Made by a program: the position numbers and the translations under genes. The notes beneath the pieces are model-generated. The model worked only from the letters and a program-made list of their open reading frames with translations, made no database searches and had not been told where the DNA came from. From a bacterium (GTDB taxonomy: Bacteria; Elusimicrobiota; Elusimicrobia; UBA1565; UBA9628), in assembly GCA_021782205.1 (NCBI GenBank), contig JAJXVH010000011.1:1-63849 (forward strand): DNA of 63,849 bases. Direction: 5' to 3'. Positions 46,777-54,255 of the stretch are shown here, one piece after another. Each line of letters starts with the position of its first letter. The stretch's first letter is position 1.

Positions 46777-48065
46777 TCCGGGATCTTCACGCCCCGGGTC
46801 TCGGGCGGCTCGGGATAGGTCAACCCCAGGCGGGACATGGCCTTGCGCAGGAGACGCGCCACGCGCGCGTCGCGCGTGGGCTTGTCGTCGGCGCCGACGA
46901 CGCGCCACGGCGCCCACGGCGTGCTGGTGCGGGCGATGACCTCCGCGTAGACGCGGTGGAACTCGTCCCAGTGCTTGCGCGTCTCCAGGTCCGCCAAGGA
47001 GAACTTCCAGCGCTTGGCCGGCGTGTCCAGGCGGTCCTGCAGTCGCGCCTTCTGGACGTCCTTGGATTCGTGCAGGAAAATCTTCACGATCAGCACGCCC
47101 TGCGCCGCCAGCTCGCGCTCGAACTCGTTGATCTTGCGGTAGCGCGCCTCGATCTCCGCCGCAGAAAATCCTCCGTAGACCTGAGGCACGACCAAGTCTT
47201 CGTAGTGGGAGCGGTTGAACACGCCGATGATGCCTTTTTGAGGAAGCTGCTTCTTGATGCGCTCTAAAAAGTCCTGCCGGGCTTCCTCGGTCGTCGGCTT
47301 TTTGAAGGACGCCACCTTCGTCCACGCCGGGTTCAGCCGCAGCGGACGCTTGACCACGCCGTCCTTGCCCGCCGCGTCCATGCCCTGAAGCACGATCAGC
47401 ACCGCGCGCTGCTTGGACGCCGCCAGCGCCTCCTGCAAAGCCATGACTTTGCGGCGCTCGTCCTTCATTTCGCGCCGCGCCTTCTTTTCGCCCGCCGTTC
47501 CTTCCACGGTGGAAATCGCGGAGAAGTCGATCGCCTCCCCGGGCGCGGCGGACGCGCCGTCAAAGCGCGCGTTCAGCGCCGCGGCCGCGGCCGACAGCGC
47601 GCGCCGCTGGGAGGCGGGCGCGGACTGGATCGCCCGGCCCAACGTCTCGATCGAGGAGGCCGCCGTCTCGGAATGCTTGCCGCCCGCGCCGCGCACCGCC
47701 GCGGCGAGCGCGGGCAAGGCCTGCGCGGGCTTGGCATCGGCCAGCGCGGACACCAACGCGGCGCGCGCGGCGGACGCCGCCGGCGTGGCGGCCGCGGCGG
47801 CGGGCGCGGCGGCCACCGTCGCGGCGAAGGCCGCCGAAGGTGCTGCGGCCCCTAGAGCCGCGGTCATCGACAACGCCTGCGCGTTCAACGCGGACACGAA
47901 CGCGCCGTGAGGCACGGCCGGCACCATCGGCGCGGTGATCGCCGCCGACGCCGCGGCCGAAGCGGCCGCGCCTTGCGCCGCCGCCCCCGCCACCATCTGC
48001 GCCGACACGGGCCCCGCGCTGAGCGTCGCCGCCGTCAGCGACAGGGCCAGCGCCAGGATCTTCAT
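46773..48065 (-). CDS. Polyphosphate kinase 2 (PPK2) with signal peptide and Ala-rich N-terminus
   Basis: A 430-residue protein whose residues 195-430 are a PPK2 polyphosphate:nucleotide phosphotransferase. Walker A is GMDAAGKDG (228-236), and IIGVFNRSHYEDLVVPQVYG contains the lid/Walker B residues. Typical PPK2 proteins are cytoplasmic and about 230-300 residues. Here a signal peptide (MKILALALSLTAATLSAG) and a 150-residue Ala-rich stretch precede the kinase. A TACCCT box sits exactly six bases before this ATG, so the signal peptide is probably really expressed. An upstream ORF start is possible but lacks such support. Export would place a polyP/nucleotide enzyme in the periplasm. Confidence 0.86.
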   Translation of the reverse strand: MKILALALSLTAATLSAGPVSAQMVAGAAAQGAAASAAASAAITAPMVPAVPHGAFVSALNAQALSMTAALGAAAPSAAFAATVAAAPAAAAATPAASAARAALVSALADAKPAQALPALAAAVRGAGGKHSETAASSIETLGRAIQSAPASQRRALSAAAAALNARFDGASAAPGEAIDFSAISTVEGTAGEKKARREMKDERRKVMALQEALAASKQRAVLIVLQGMDAAGKDGVVKRPLRLNPAWTKVASFKKPTTEEARQDFLERIKKQLPQKGIIGVFNRSHYEDLVVPQVYGGFSAAEIEARYRKINEFERELAAQGVLIVKIFLHESKDVQKARLQDRLDTPAKRWKFSLADLETRKHWDEFHRVYAEVIARTSTPWAPWRVVGADDKPTRDARVARLLRKAMSRLGLTYPEPPETRGVKIPD

Positions 48066-48071
48066 GCTTTG

Positions 48072-48077
48072 AGGGTA
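48072..48077 (-). promoter_or_regulatory. Putative leaderless -10 box of PPK2 gene
   Basis: TACCCT on the minus strand with exactly six bases to the ATG at 48065. It supports the start that includes the signal peptide. Confidence 0.45.
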
Positions 48078-48329
48078 TCGAAAGCGCGCCGCCGCCGCCT
48101 GGGTCCTCCGGGAAGCCGCGCTGCGAAAAAAGACCTGGCCCGCATGACCGGACCGGCACGGTTGCTCCCGAATGAGGCGATATTTGGCGCAAGGGCCGGA
48201 AAAATTCAAGATAAACTCCAGCGCGCAGAAAACAGGCCTTGACGCGGATCCTTAATGGGGGCTACCCTGCTCTACTGAGCGGCCGGCTTACGGAGGCAGG
48301 CTTTTTCTCTTACTTTGCCTTTGTAACCC

Positions 48330-48776
48330 GTGGCGGGGCAGGAGTTGAGGCGCGAGTCGTGCAGTCAAATAGAACAACCATGAATATAACGATGCTGGTC
48401 GCTTCGACCTGGACGCAGAAAAGCCAATCATATGGGAGGACGCGCACTTTTCGGAACTATCGGTGGGGCACGCGTCAGGGCAAGCACACGTGGTGGGGCA
48501 CGCATTGGAGAACGTTGCGGGGCACTGAGTTGTGTACGTCACTCCGGAACATGCGGTGGGTCACGGTCCGCGCCGCCAAATAGGACAGCTATGAATATCA
48601 GGATGTCGGTCGTTCCAGCCTGGACGCAGGCTAGCCAACAAAATGGGCGCTTTAGCTATGTTCGGAATAATTTGGACACGCGGCGGGGCGATCACCAGCG
48701 GAGCGCGTTTTCGGGCGATCGGTTGGTCACGCCCCGGGACATAGGGTGGGGCACGATCCGCGCAACCAAAATCTGA
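48330..48776. repeat. Diverged tandem repeats with GGTGGGGCAC cores
   Basis: Two diverged units of about 211 and 190 bp follow each other. Their starts share CAAATAGAACAACCATGAAT versus CAAATAGGACAGCTATGAAT (48366 and 48577), then GGTCG and CCTGGACGCAG. A boundary element near 48330, 48551 and 48744 has GGTGGG..CACG..CCGCG..CAAA. Inside are repeats of GGTGGGGCAC at 48462, 48492, 48745, with variants at 48516 (TGCGGGGCAC) and 48555 (GGTGGGTCAC). Two of these are preceded by a TTCGGAAC or CCGGAACATG motif. The copies are offset by 211, not a multiple of three, so a conserved reading frame is not maintained. Confidence 0.75.
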
Positions 48777-48854
48777 GACGTAGAAATCATTCGTGTCGAT
48801 CGCCAACGCCAGGCCGCAGGCCGGTTTGCCAAGGGTGCAGGACCGCAGAAACGA

Positions 48855-49838
48855 CTACTTCGTCGAGGACGACGACGACTCGTCAAGGCGCAGGTCCCAA
48901 CACTCGTTGGCGTGCTTGAGGAGGTCGGTTTGGGTCTGCGCGCGGCGCACGAAATCCTGGACTTCGGGCGACTTCCAGGCGGCCCCCACTTTCGGCCAGG
49001 CGGAGGCCAGGCTTTCCGTCTTCAGGTCGGCGACGGCGAAGGGCAGGGCGTTCAAGAGCTTGGCGCGGCCGTTGGGCACGACCAGCACCATGGACTGCGG
49101 GCTTTCGGCGCGGGTTTTCATCTCGTGCTGGATGCCCCAGGGGTAGACCGCCAGGCGCGGGCCTTTGAGCGCAGCGGCCGCGGCCTTCAGGCCCAGCACC
49201 GCCTCGGCCCAATCCTCGTCGGAGCACGCGAGCGCGTCCCAGGCGTGCGCCGCGCGGCCCAGGCGCATCATGGGGCCGGTGACGAAGGTGCGGATTTTGC
49301 GCTCGGTCGCCTGCTCGTAAACGGCGACGGCTTCCTGGACGTTGAACCGCGTCGGGATGAAGACCAGCTCGGGCTCCAGGCCGCGCTCCACCAGGCGGCT
49401 GATCGCGTCCCAGGCGGGCTTGTAGCCGGAGCCGGGCCTCAGTTTCTCGTGCGTGGCCGCGACGGCGCCGTCGATGCTGATCTGCACGCAGGCGATATTC
49501 ATCGCCCGGAGGCGGTCGCACGCCGCGTCGTCGAGATCGAGGCCGTTCGTCTCGATCTTGATTTCAACGCCGCCCCGCGTGAGCGTCTCGAATATTTCCC
49601 AGACCCAGGGAGAGCTCATCGGCTCGCCGCCGCCGAACGCCACGTACGCGATGCCGTTCTCGACGATTTGGCGGGTGAGCGACAGCGCCTGCGCGCGATC
49701 CATCTCGTCCTTCCAGACGAAATCCGCGCCGGACTCCTCGCAGCAGTGGAGGCAGCGGCCGGTGCAGTTGTTGGTCAACTGCCAGGCAAGAAAGAGGGGG
49801 GCGCCGTAGTCGCCCACGGACGCCCCCCTCCGGTGCAT
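48855..49838 (-). CDS. Radical SAM protein, cluster paralogue 1
   Basis: A 327-residue radical SAM enzyme. The 4Fe-4S motif is CTGRCLHC (Cys25, Cys29, Cys32), followed by the SAM-binding FGGGEPM and the strands KIETNG and VQISIDGA. The N-terminal GAPLFLAWQLTNN resembles the two other radical SAM proteins of the cluster. The C-terminal region has a SPASM-like strand (VLVVPNGRAKLLNALPF) but no Cys cluster: only one Cys, near the C-terminus. It probably modifies the small peptide encoded immediately upstream: its ATG at 49836-49838 overlaps that peptide's stop (TGATG). As the last gene of the run it may be the peptide-specific enzyme. Confidence 0.9.
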   Translation of the reverse strand: MHRRGASVGDYGAPLFLAWQLTNNCTGRCLHCCEESGADFVWKDEMDRAQALSLTRQIVENGIAYVAFGGGEPMSSPWVWEIFETLTRGGVEIKIETNGLDLDDAACDRLRAMNIACVQISIDGAVAATHEKLRPGSGYKPAWDAISRLVERGLEPELVFIPTRFNVQEAVAVYEQATERKIRTFVTGPMMRLGRAAHAWDALACSDEDWAEAVLGLKAAAAALKGPRLAVYPWGIQHEMKTRAESPQSMVLVVPNGRAKLLNALPFAVADLKTESLASAWPKVGAAWKSPEVQDFVRRAQTQTDLLKHANECWDLRLDESSSSSTK

Positions 49839-49957
49839 CACGTGAACCGGATGTAGGGCTGAGCCATCACGCGCTCGGAAACTTCCTCCAAGGAGGGCGT
49901 CTCCCAAGCGAGCTTCGGCTGAGCCTTCGCATCGGTCACGGTCTTCTGGTCGTTCAT
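49838..49957 (-). CDS. Putative ribosomal precursor peptide (39 residues)
   Basis: A 39-residue ORF inside the radical SAM cluster, with a strong Shine-Dalgarno and a start/stop overlap with the next radical SAM gene. It opens MNDQKTVTDAKAQPK, with a hydrophilic, Lys/Asp/Gln-rich leader-like part, and closes with WETPSLEEVSERVMAQPYI then RFT. It has one Trp (18), one Tyr (35), one Phe (38), one Met besides the start, no Cys and clustered Glu. This is the layout of a substrate for Glu/Tyr- or Trp-directed radical SAM chemistry, as in PqqA. The segment after the Pro20 region is a candidate core. No database match can be checked here. Confidence 0.72.
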   Translation of the reverse strand: MNDQKTVTDAKAQPKLAWETPSLEEVSERVMAQPYIRFT

Positions 49958-49962
49958 GACTG

Positions 49963-49969
49963 CTCCTTT
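49963..49969 (-). promoter_or_regulatory. Strong Shine-Dalgarno of the precursor peptide
   Basis: AAAGGAG on the minus strand, five bases before the ATG at 49957. It is the clearest ribosome binding site in the cluster and fits a peptide made in excess over its enzymes. Confidence 0.75.
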
Positions 49970-49977
49970 TTTGCCGG

Positions 49978-50928
49978 TCAGACCATGGCCGGCAAATCGT
50001 GCGAGATGGAGTCCAGAGGAACCCACGCATTGGCCTTCGCCGCGAACGCGGGGTCCGCGGAAAGGCGCTCGAGGGCGTTGCGCACGCGCGGATCGCTCCA
50101 CGCCTGGCGGTAGGCGTCCCACGCCTCGAGAAACGTATGACGGACGACGTCGGTGCAGGTGAACGGCAAGGCCGCGAAGACCTTCACGCGGCCGTCCGGC
50201 AAAATGAGCAGGGTGCCCGAAGGCTCGATCTTGCGGCCGAGAAGCTCTTCTTCCATGGAAAACGGAAGATAGCAAAGCTCGATGGGAGCGCGACACCCAT
50301 CCAGCATGGAACGAAACGACGCGTACTGCTCCGCGCTCGGCTCCAAGCGATCCCACAGCTTGGCGGCCGTTCCCAGGCGCATCAGCTTGCCGGTGTTGAA
50401 GCGGAACGCCCCCAACTCCGCCGCGAGCTTGATCACGGCCTCGGCCTCGTGGATGTTGAGGCGAGTGGGCGCGAACGTGATCTCGAGCGGCAGCCCCGCC
50501 GCGACGACGGCGCGGCAGGAGGCCAGGACCTTGGCCAAGTCCCCCCCGGGCCGCTGCCGGGCGAACGTTTCCGGCGTGGCGCCGTCCAGGGAAATCTGGA
50601 CCGAACGGACCTGCAGGCCCTGGAGCGCGCCCACGTCGAAGTTCATCCCGTTGGTCTCGATCTTGAGCAGGACGCCGCCGTCGGACAAGGTCCGGCACAC
50701 CTCGGCGAAGTGCGGGACCAGCGTCGGCTCGCCGCCCACGATCATCGCGTAGGGGACCCCGGCCGCGGCGATCTCCCGCGCCAGCTTCAACGCGCTTTCG
50801 CGCGACAATTCATGCGGCAGGGCCCGGCCCGGTGCTGAGTCCGTGCAGCAGTGCAGGCAGGCCAGGTTGCAGTCCCGGGTGAGCTGCCAGGTCACCATCG
50901 TCGGAGCGCCGAAGGAGTCGATGCGCAT
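49978..50928 (-). CDS. Radical SAM protein, cluster paralogue 2
   Basis: A 316-residue radical SAM enzyme. The motif CNLACLHC (Cys20, Cys24, Cys27) is followed by IVGGEPTL, LLKIETNG and VQISLDGA, and the C-terminal strand LLILPDGRVKVFAALPF with one following Cys (FTCTD). As in the other two paralogues, the Cys-rich SPASM cluster is reduced to a shell. The start at 50928 is one base after the UbiA stop. The peptide gene follows after 20 bases. The N-terminus MRIDSFGAPTMVTWQLTRD is shorter than in its relatives, with no extra domain. Substrate is inferred to be the adjacent peptide or its product. Confidence 0.88.
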   Translation of the reverse strand: MRIDSFGAPTMVTWQLTRDCNLACLHCCTDSAPGRALPHELSRESALKLAREIAAAGVPYAMIVGGEPTLVPHFAEVCRTLSDGGVLLKIETNGMNFDVGALQGLQVRSVQISLDGATPETFARQRPGGDLAKVLASCRAVVAAGLPLEITFAPTRLNIHEAEAVIKLAAELGAFRFNTGKLMRLGTAAKLWDRLEPSAEQYASFRSMLDGCRAPIELCYLPFSMEEELLGRKIEPSGTLLILPDGRVKVFAALPFTCTDVVRHTFLEAWDAYRQAWSDPRVRNALERLSADPAFAAKANAWVPLDSISHDLPAMV

Positions 50929-50929
50929 G

Positions 50930-51847
50930 TTATTTGCCGAACGCCACCGCCAACGCGAACACGGACGTCGCAAGCGCGTAGCACTGCACGATGCGCATGA
51001 CGGCCGGAACGAACAGCCGCGGCGTGTCCCAGGTGTCGCGGCCGGCCTTGAGGCTGGCATACCAAAGCGGGAGGCCGGCGGCCGCGGCCAGCACGGCGGC
51101 GCGCGGGAAGACGCCGGCGACGGCGCCGATCACCGCGACGCAAAGCCCGAGGGCCGAAAGGGCCAGATACAGATACCGACCGTTTTTGCGGCCCAGGCGC
51201 ACGACCAGATTCTTCTTGCCGACCAGCCGGTCCTGATGAAAATCCGGGATGTTGTTGACGACCGCCAGGGACATGATGAGCAGCCCCGGCACCAAAGAGG
51301 CCAGCAAGGCGCCCCAGGAAAAGCGATGCGTGTGAAGCTGGACGGCGCCCAAAGTCATCCAGGGTCCGTAGGACAGCCCGATGACGGTCTCTCCCAGGCC
51401 GCGGTAGACCCAGCGCACCGGCGGACCCACGTACCAGACGGCGGCGGCGCCGCCGAGCAACGTGTAGAGCACGATCGGCCAGCCGCCGCGCCAGGCCAGG
51501 AAGAAGCCGATGGCCGCCGCCAGAGCGAACGCGGCCACGCCCAAGGGGAACATCCACTCCGGGATGTATTCGTCGGCGTCCGGGTTGAACACGCGGTCGG
51601 TGCCCATCTTCGCGTCGAAATACTCGTTGAAGCTCTCCACGCCAACGACCGACAAGAATATCCCGAGCAGACCCAGCCAGAACACGCCCGGACGGAACGT
51701 CTTCTCCACGCCGTAGGCCCACGCCGCGCCCAGCAAGTAGGGCAGGAGCCCGGCATAGAGGAAAAACCGGTAGCGCACGACGGACGCGACCTTGAGGATG
51801 AGCCCCTGGCCGTCCGGCGCGTGCGGCGCGGTGAAGACGTCCGTCAT
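50930..51847 (-). CDS. UbiA-family prenyltransferase, MenA-like
   Basis: A 305-residue membrane enzyme with about nine helices. Both Asp-rich motifs are intact: NEYFDAKMGTD (residues 74-84) and NNIPDFHQDRLVGKKNL. The latter is close to the MenA signature NNxxDxxxDxxxGK. MenA attaches a polyprenyl chain to 1,4-dihydroxy-2-naphthoate, so the acceptor here may be a bicyclic or otherwise aromatic ring. It is surrounded by radical SAM genes and lies in an operon with a prenyl diphosphate synthase, which would supply its donor. The ATG overlaps the stop of the upstream radical SAM gene (ATGA). A menaquinone role cannot be excluded, but no other men/mqn gene is present. Confidence 0.9.
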   Translation of the reverse strand: MTDVFTAPHAPDGQGLILKVASVVRYRFFLYAGLLPYLLGAAWAYGVEKTFRPGVFWLGLLGIFLSVVGVESFNEYFDAKMGTDRVFNPDADEYIPEWMFPLGVAAFALAAAIGFFLAWRGGWPIVLYTLLGGAAAVWYVGPPVRWVYRGLGETVIGLSYGPWMTLGAVQLHTHRFSWGALLASLVPGLLIMSLAVVNNIPDFHQDRLVGKKNLVVRLGRKNGRYLYLALSALGLCVAVIGAVAGVFPRAAVLAAAAGLPLWYASLKAGRDTWDTPRLFVPAVMRIVQCYALATSVFALAVAFGK

Positions 51848-52824
51848 TTTCCGCCGACCTCCTCCCACTGATGCAGGCGGGAGACGATGTTGGGGTCCTC
51901 GGCCAGGCGCTCGATGAAAGTGGAGACGCGCGGGCTCTTCCACGCGGTCTGGAACTGCGCCCAGACCTGACCCAACGTGTCGGCGCGCAGGTCGCCGCAG
52001 GTGAAGGGCAACGCGTTGATCAGCTTGACCTTTCCGTTGGGCAGGATGATGAAGAGCGCGGCGGGATTTTCCAGGCGGTAGCGCAGTTCGTCCAACAATC
52101 CCATCTCGTGGAAGTAGACGCGCATGCGGCCCTCGTATTGCTTCGTCTTCTCCTTGAGCGTGGCGAAGAACTGCGGGTAATCGGCTTCGTCGGGGGCGGT
52201 AATGCCCCAGGTGCGCACCGCGTTGCCGGTGAACATCAGCTTGCCGGTGTAAAAGGAATAAGCGCCGATGTCGTGCGCCAGATCCACCGCCGCCCCGATC
52301 TCCTTGATGTTGAACTTGGCGGGCACGAAATTGATCTCGATGGGGACCTGCGCGTCGCGCAGGTTCTGGATGCCGCCCAGCGCCTCTTCAAAGCGCCCGT
52401 GCACGCGCATCTTGTTGAAGCTCGCCGGACTCGCGCCGTCCAGGGACACCTGGACCGCCTTCACGCCCAGGTCCTTGAAGCGCCGGCAGTTCTCCGGCGT
52501 CAGGTAGTGGCCGTTGGTCTCGATCTTGAGACCGACGCCGCCCTTCGTGATCCGCTCCACCATGCCGAAGAAATCCGGGCGCACCATCGGCTCGCCGCCG
52601 GAGAAGGACACGTATGGAACCTCCGCCTTGACCAGTTGGTCGATCACCGCGTAGGCCTGCTCGGTGGTCAGCTCGTCCTTGAAGGCCTTGCCCGGGCCGG
52701 ACTCCTCGATGCAGTGCAGGCAGGCGAGGTTGCACTCGTTGGTGATCTGCCAGGCGACGTAGAGCGGCGCGCCCAGGTCCGAGGTGGCGGTCTCTTCCGG
52801 CTGGGCGGCGGTTTCGGTGGTCAT
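51844..52824 (-). CDS. Radical SAM protein, cluster paralogue 3
   Basis: A 326-residue radical SAM enzyme with CNLACLHC (Cys31, Cys35, Cys38), FSGGEPM, LKIETNG and VQVSLDGA. The C-terminal strand FIILPNGKVKLINALPF is followed by a single Cys in FTCGDL. It has the longest N-terminal extension of the three (acidic, about 16 residues). It shares with paralogue 1 the stretch GAPLYVAWQITNE and the CIEESG or CCEESG continuation, so gene duplication within the cluster is likely. It lies directly after the PqqD-like gene, the usual position for the enzyme that uses PqqD as peptide chaperone. UbiA overlaps its end. Confidence 0.89.
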   Translation of the reverse strand: MTTETAAQPEETATSDLGAPLYVAWQITNECNLACLHCIEESGPGKAFKDELTTEQAYAVIDQLVKAEVPYVSFSGGEPMVRPDFFGMVERITKGGVGLKIETNGHYLTPENCRRFKDLGVKAVQVSLDGASPASFNKMRVHGRFEEALGGIQNLRDAQVPIEINFVPAKFNIKEIGAAVDLAHDIGAYSFYTGKLMFTGNAVRTWGITAPDEADYPQFFATLKEKTKQYEGRMRVYFHEMGLLDELRYRLENPAALFIILPNGKVKLINALPFTCGDLRADTLGQVWAQFQTAWKSPRVSTFIERLAEDPNIVSRLHQWEEVGGK

Positions 52825-52835
52825 GGGCGGCCTCG

Positions 52836-53276
52836 TTATTCGACGATCAGTCCTTTTTCCTTCAGCTGGGCCAGGAAGCCCGTCGCCTCGCCGGCCATCT
52901 TGCCGGAAGGGTCGTCGAACTTCGCCTTCAGCTTGTCGACCAACGTGGACGCGTCCGCGCCGGCCACGATCTCGCGGACCACGGCGGCGCCGGTGGGGCT
53001 GAGCGTGTAGACCTTCTCGGAACGCGTCTCGAAGAGCACCGCGCCGAATTTTTCCTCTCTAAACTTCACGAACGGGGCTAGTTTCATGATTCCCTCTTTA
53101 TGGGCGCAGAAGCAGGCCTCGGCGTCCCAGGTCTCCCTCTGCGCGATCTCCTGCATCTCGGCGCGGATCAGGCGGCGATTGGCGGCCTCGCCGGCGTCGG
53201 CCTTGCCGGCCTCCGCCTCGTCAAGCGTGTACGTTCCGCTCGACCACGCCTTCTTGATCAGCGCCGCGTATGACAT
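52836..53276 (-). CDS. PqqD-like peptide-binding protein with N-terminal extension
   Basis: PqqD proteins carry precursor peptides to radical SAM enzymes. Residues 64-146 are recognisably PqqD-like: MKLAPFVKFREEKFGAVLFE, VYTLSPTGAAVVREIVAG and a final FLAQLKEKGLIV. Residues 1-63 are an extra, mostly helical, charged region that contains two Cys (ACFCAHKEG). The frame is open through both parts, and Met64 (ATG at 53087) has GAGGG upstream, so a shorter PqqD-only product is possible. I list the longer form because its ATG is two bases after the prenyl synthase stop. The extension has no family I recognise. Confidence 0.82.
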   Translation of the reverse strand: MSYAALIKKAWSSGTYTLDEAEAGKADAGEAANRRLIRAEMQEIAQRETWDAEACFCAHKEGIMKLAPFVKFREEKFGAVLFETRSEKVYTLSPTGAAVVREIVAGADASTLVDKLKAKFDDPSGKMAGEATGFLAQLKEKGLIVE

Positions 53277-53278
53277 GG

Positions 53279-54235
53279 CTAGAATTCCCTCTTGGCCAGA
53301 AGCTCGATGAAGAACGCCAGCTCGGCCGCCTCGGCCTTGCACGGCAGCCGGCGCGCCATCGCGGCCATGGAGTCGACGAGCTCGCGGCCCTTGTCGCGCG
53401 CCTTCTGCACGAAGCCGCCGTCCTTGAGGAACTTCGAAATTTTCTCCGCGGCCTTCGGATCAGCGCCCGCCGAATTCCAGAGGGCCAGGAAGCTCTCCCG
53501 CGCCTTCGGGTCCTGCAGCGCGTAGAGGCACGGCAAGGTCAGGCGCCGGTTCTTGAGATCCTGGCCCTCGTCCTTGCCGGAGGCGCGCTCGGGCAAGGTG
53601 TAGTCGTGGATGTCGTCGACGATTTGAAGAAGGATGCCGGCCGCGCAGGCCAGCCGCGGCGGGTCGGCCTGCTCATGCGGGAACGGCGACAGCTCGGACA
53701 GCACCGCCCCGGCCCATTCGAACAGCGCGCCGGTCTTGCGCGAGCAGATGCCCATGTAGGCGTCGACCGAGAGGTCCACCGAGCCTTTGAGAAATTCCTC
53801 TTGAAGCTCGCCCACCGTCATTTCCCGCACCGCGGTGACCAAAAGCCGGGCCGCGCTGGGCGAAATGTCCACGGCCTCTTCTAGCCCCTGAGAGAACGCC
53901 AGGTCGCCCAGAAGAAGCGCCGTCGGGATGTTGAAGACCGCGTTCGGCGTGGGATAGCTGCGGCGCAGGGCGGCCTCGTCGACGCAGTCGTCGTGGAGCA
54001 GGCTCGCGTTGTGCACCAGCTCCAGAGCCCGCGAGGCGCCCTCCGCCTTGTCCTCCGGCGCGCCCAGCGCGCCGGCCAGCAGGAGGCAGAAGCGCGAGCG
54101 CAGCATCTTGCCCGGACGCGAGACGAAGGCCGCCAGCTCCGCGCCGACGCGCCCCTCGATGCGGCGCGCGCGGCTCTCCAGTCCCGCGCGGACCCGGGTC
54201 AGAGAATCCTCCACCTTCAGCAGGGAGATCGGCAT
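53279..54235 (-). CDS. Polyprenyl diphosphate synthase (IspA/IspB-type)
   Basis: A 318-residue trans-prenyl diphosphate synthase. The first Asp-rich motif is HDDCVDEA (Asp82, Asp83, Asp86) and the second is QIVDDIHDY (Asp207, Asp208, Asp211). The RPGKMLRSRFCLL segment binds isopentenyl diphosphate. The residue five before the first motif is Ala77, a small residue that normally allows chains longer than C15. Residues and length are otherwise normal, so the enzyme should be active. As first enzyme gene after the regulator it would supply the donor for the UbiA homologue. A general isoprenoid role is possible, but the location favours a dedicated one. Confidence 0.93.
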   Translation of the reverse strand: MPISLLKVEDSLTRVRAGLESRARRIEGRVGAELAAFVSRPGKMLRSRFCLLLAGALGAPEDKAEGASRALELVHNASLLHDDCVDEAALRRSYPTPNAVFNIPTALLLGDLAFSQGLEEAVDISPSAARLLVTAVREMTVGELQEEFLKGSVDLSVDAYMGICSRKTGALFEWAGAVLSELSPFPHEQADPPRLACAAGILLQIVDDIHDYTLPERASGKDEGQDLKNRRLTLPCLYALQDPKARESFLALWNSAGADPKAAEKISKFLKDGGFVQKARDKGRELVDSMAAMARRLPCKAEAAELAFFIELLAKREF

Positions 54236-54255
54236 GAGTTTCGATTATACCAAGT

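Larger units (their letters stand above)
48066..48854. other. Gene-free interval between PPK2 and the radical SAM cluster
   Basis: Across 789 bases I find no convincing gene. The first 250 bases hold the PPK2 promoter and unremarkable sequence. Bases 48330-48776 hold the diverged tandem repeats listed separately. Bases 48777-48854 are downstream of the last cluster gene; a short GGCC-rich hairpin is possible but there is no T-run. Base composition is visibly less GC-rich than in the neighbours. Small ORFs here overlap on both strands and have no family resemblance. Confidence 0.7.

Noticed and set aside
48288-48542. Cys-rich minus-strand ORF in the repeat region
   Set aside because: The Cys-Pro pattern arises from the repeated GTGCCCCACC units; the two repeat copies do not keep a shared frame and no ribosome binding site precedes it.
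48239-48776. Two plus-strand ORFs beginning MTRILN and MGGRAL
   Set aside because: They lie on the repeats in two different frames, so they are probably not translated.
49978-51060. Longer start for radical SAM paralogue 2
   Set aside because: The extra N-terminal residues overlap the end of the UbiA gene and are Arg-rich antisense-like sequence; the ATG at 50928 follows the UbiA stop by one base.
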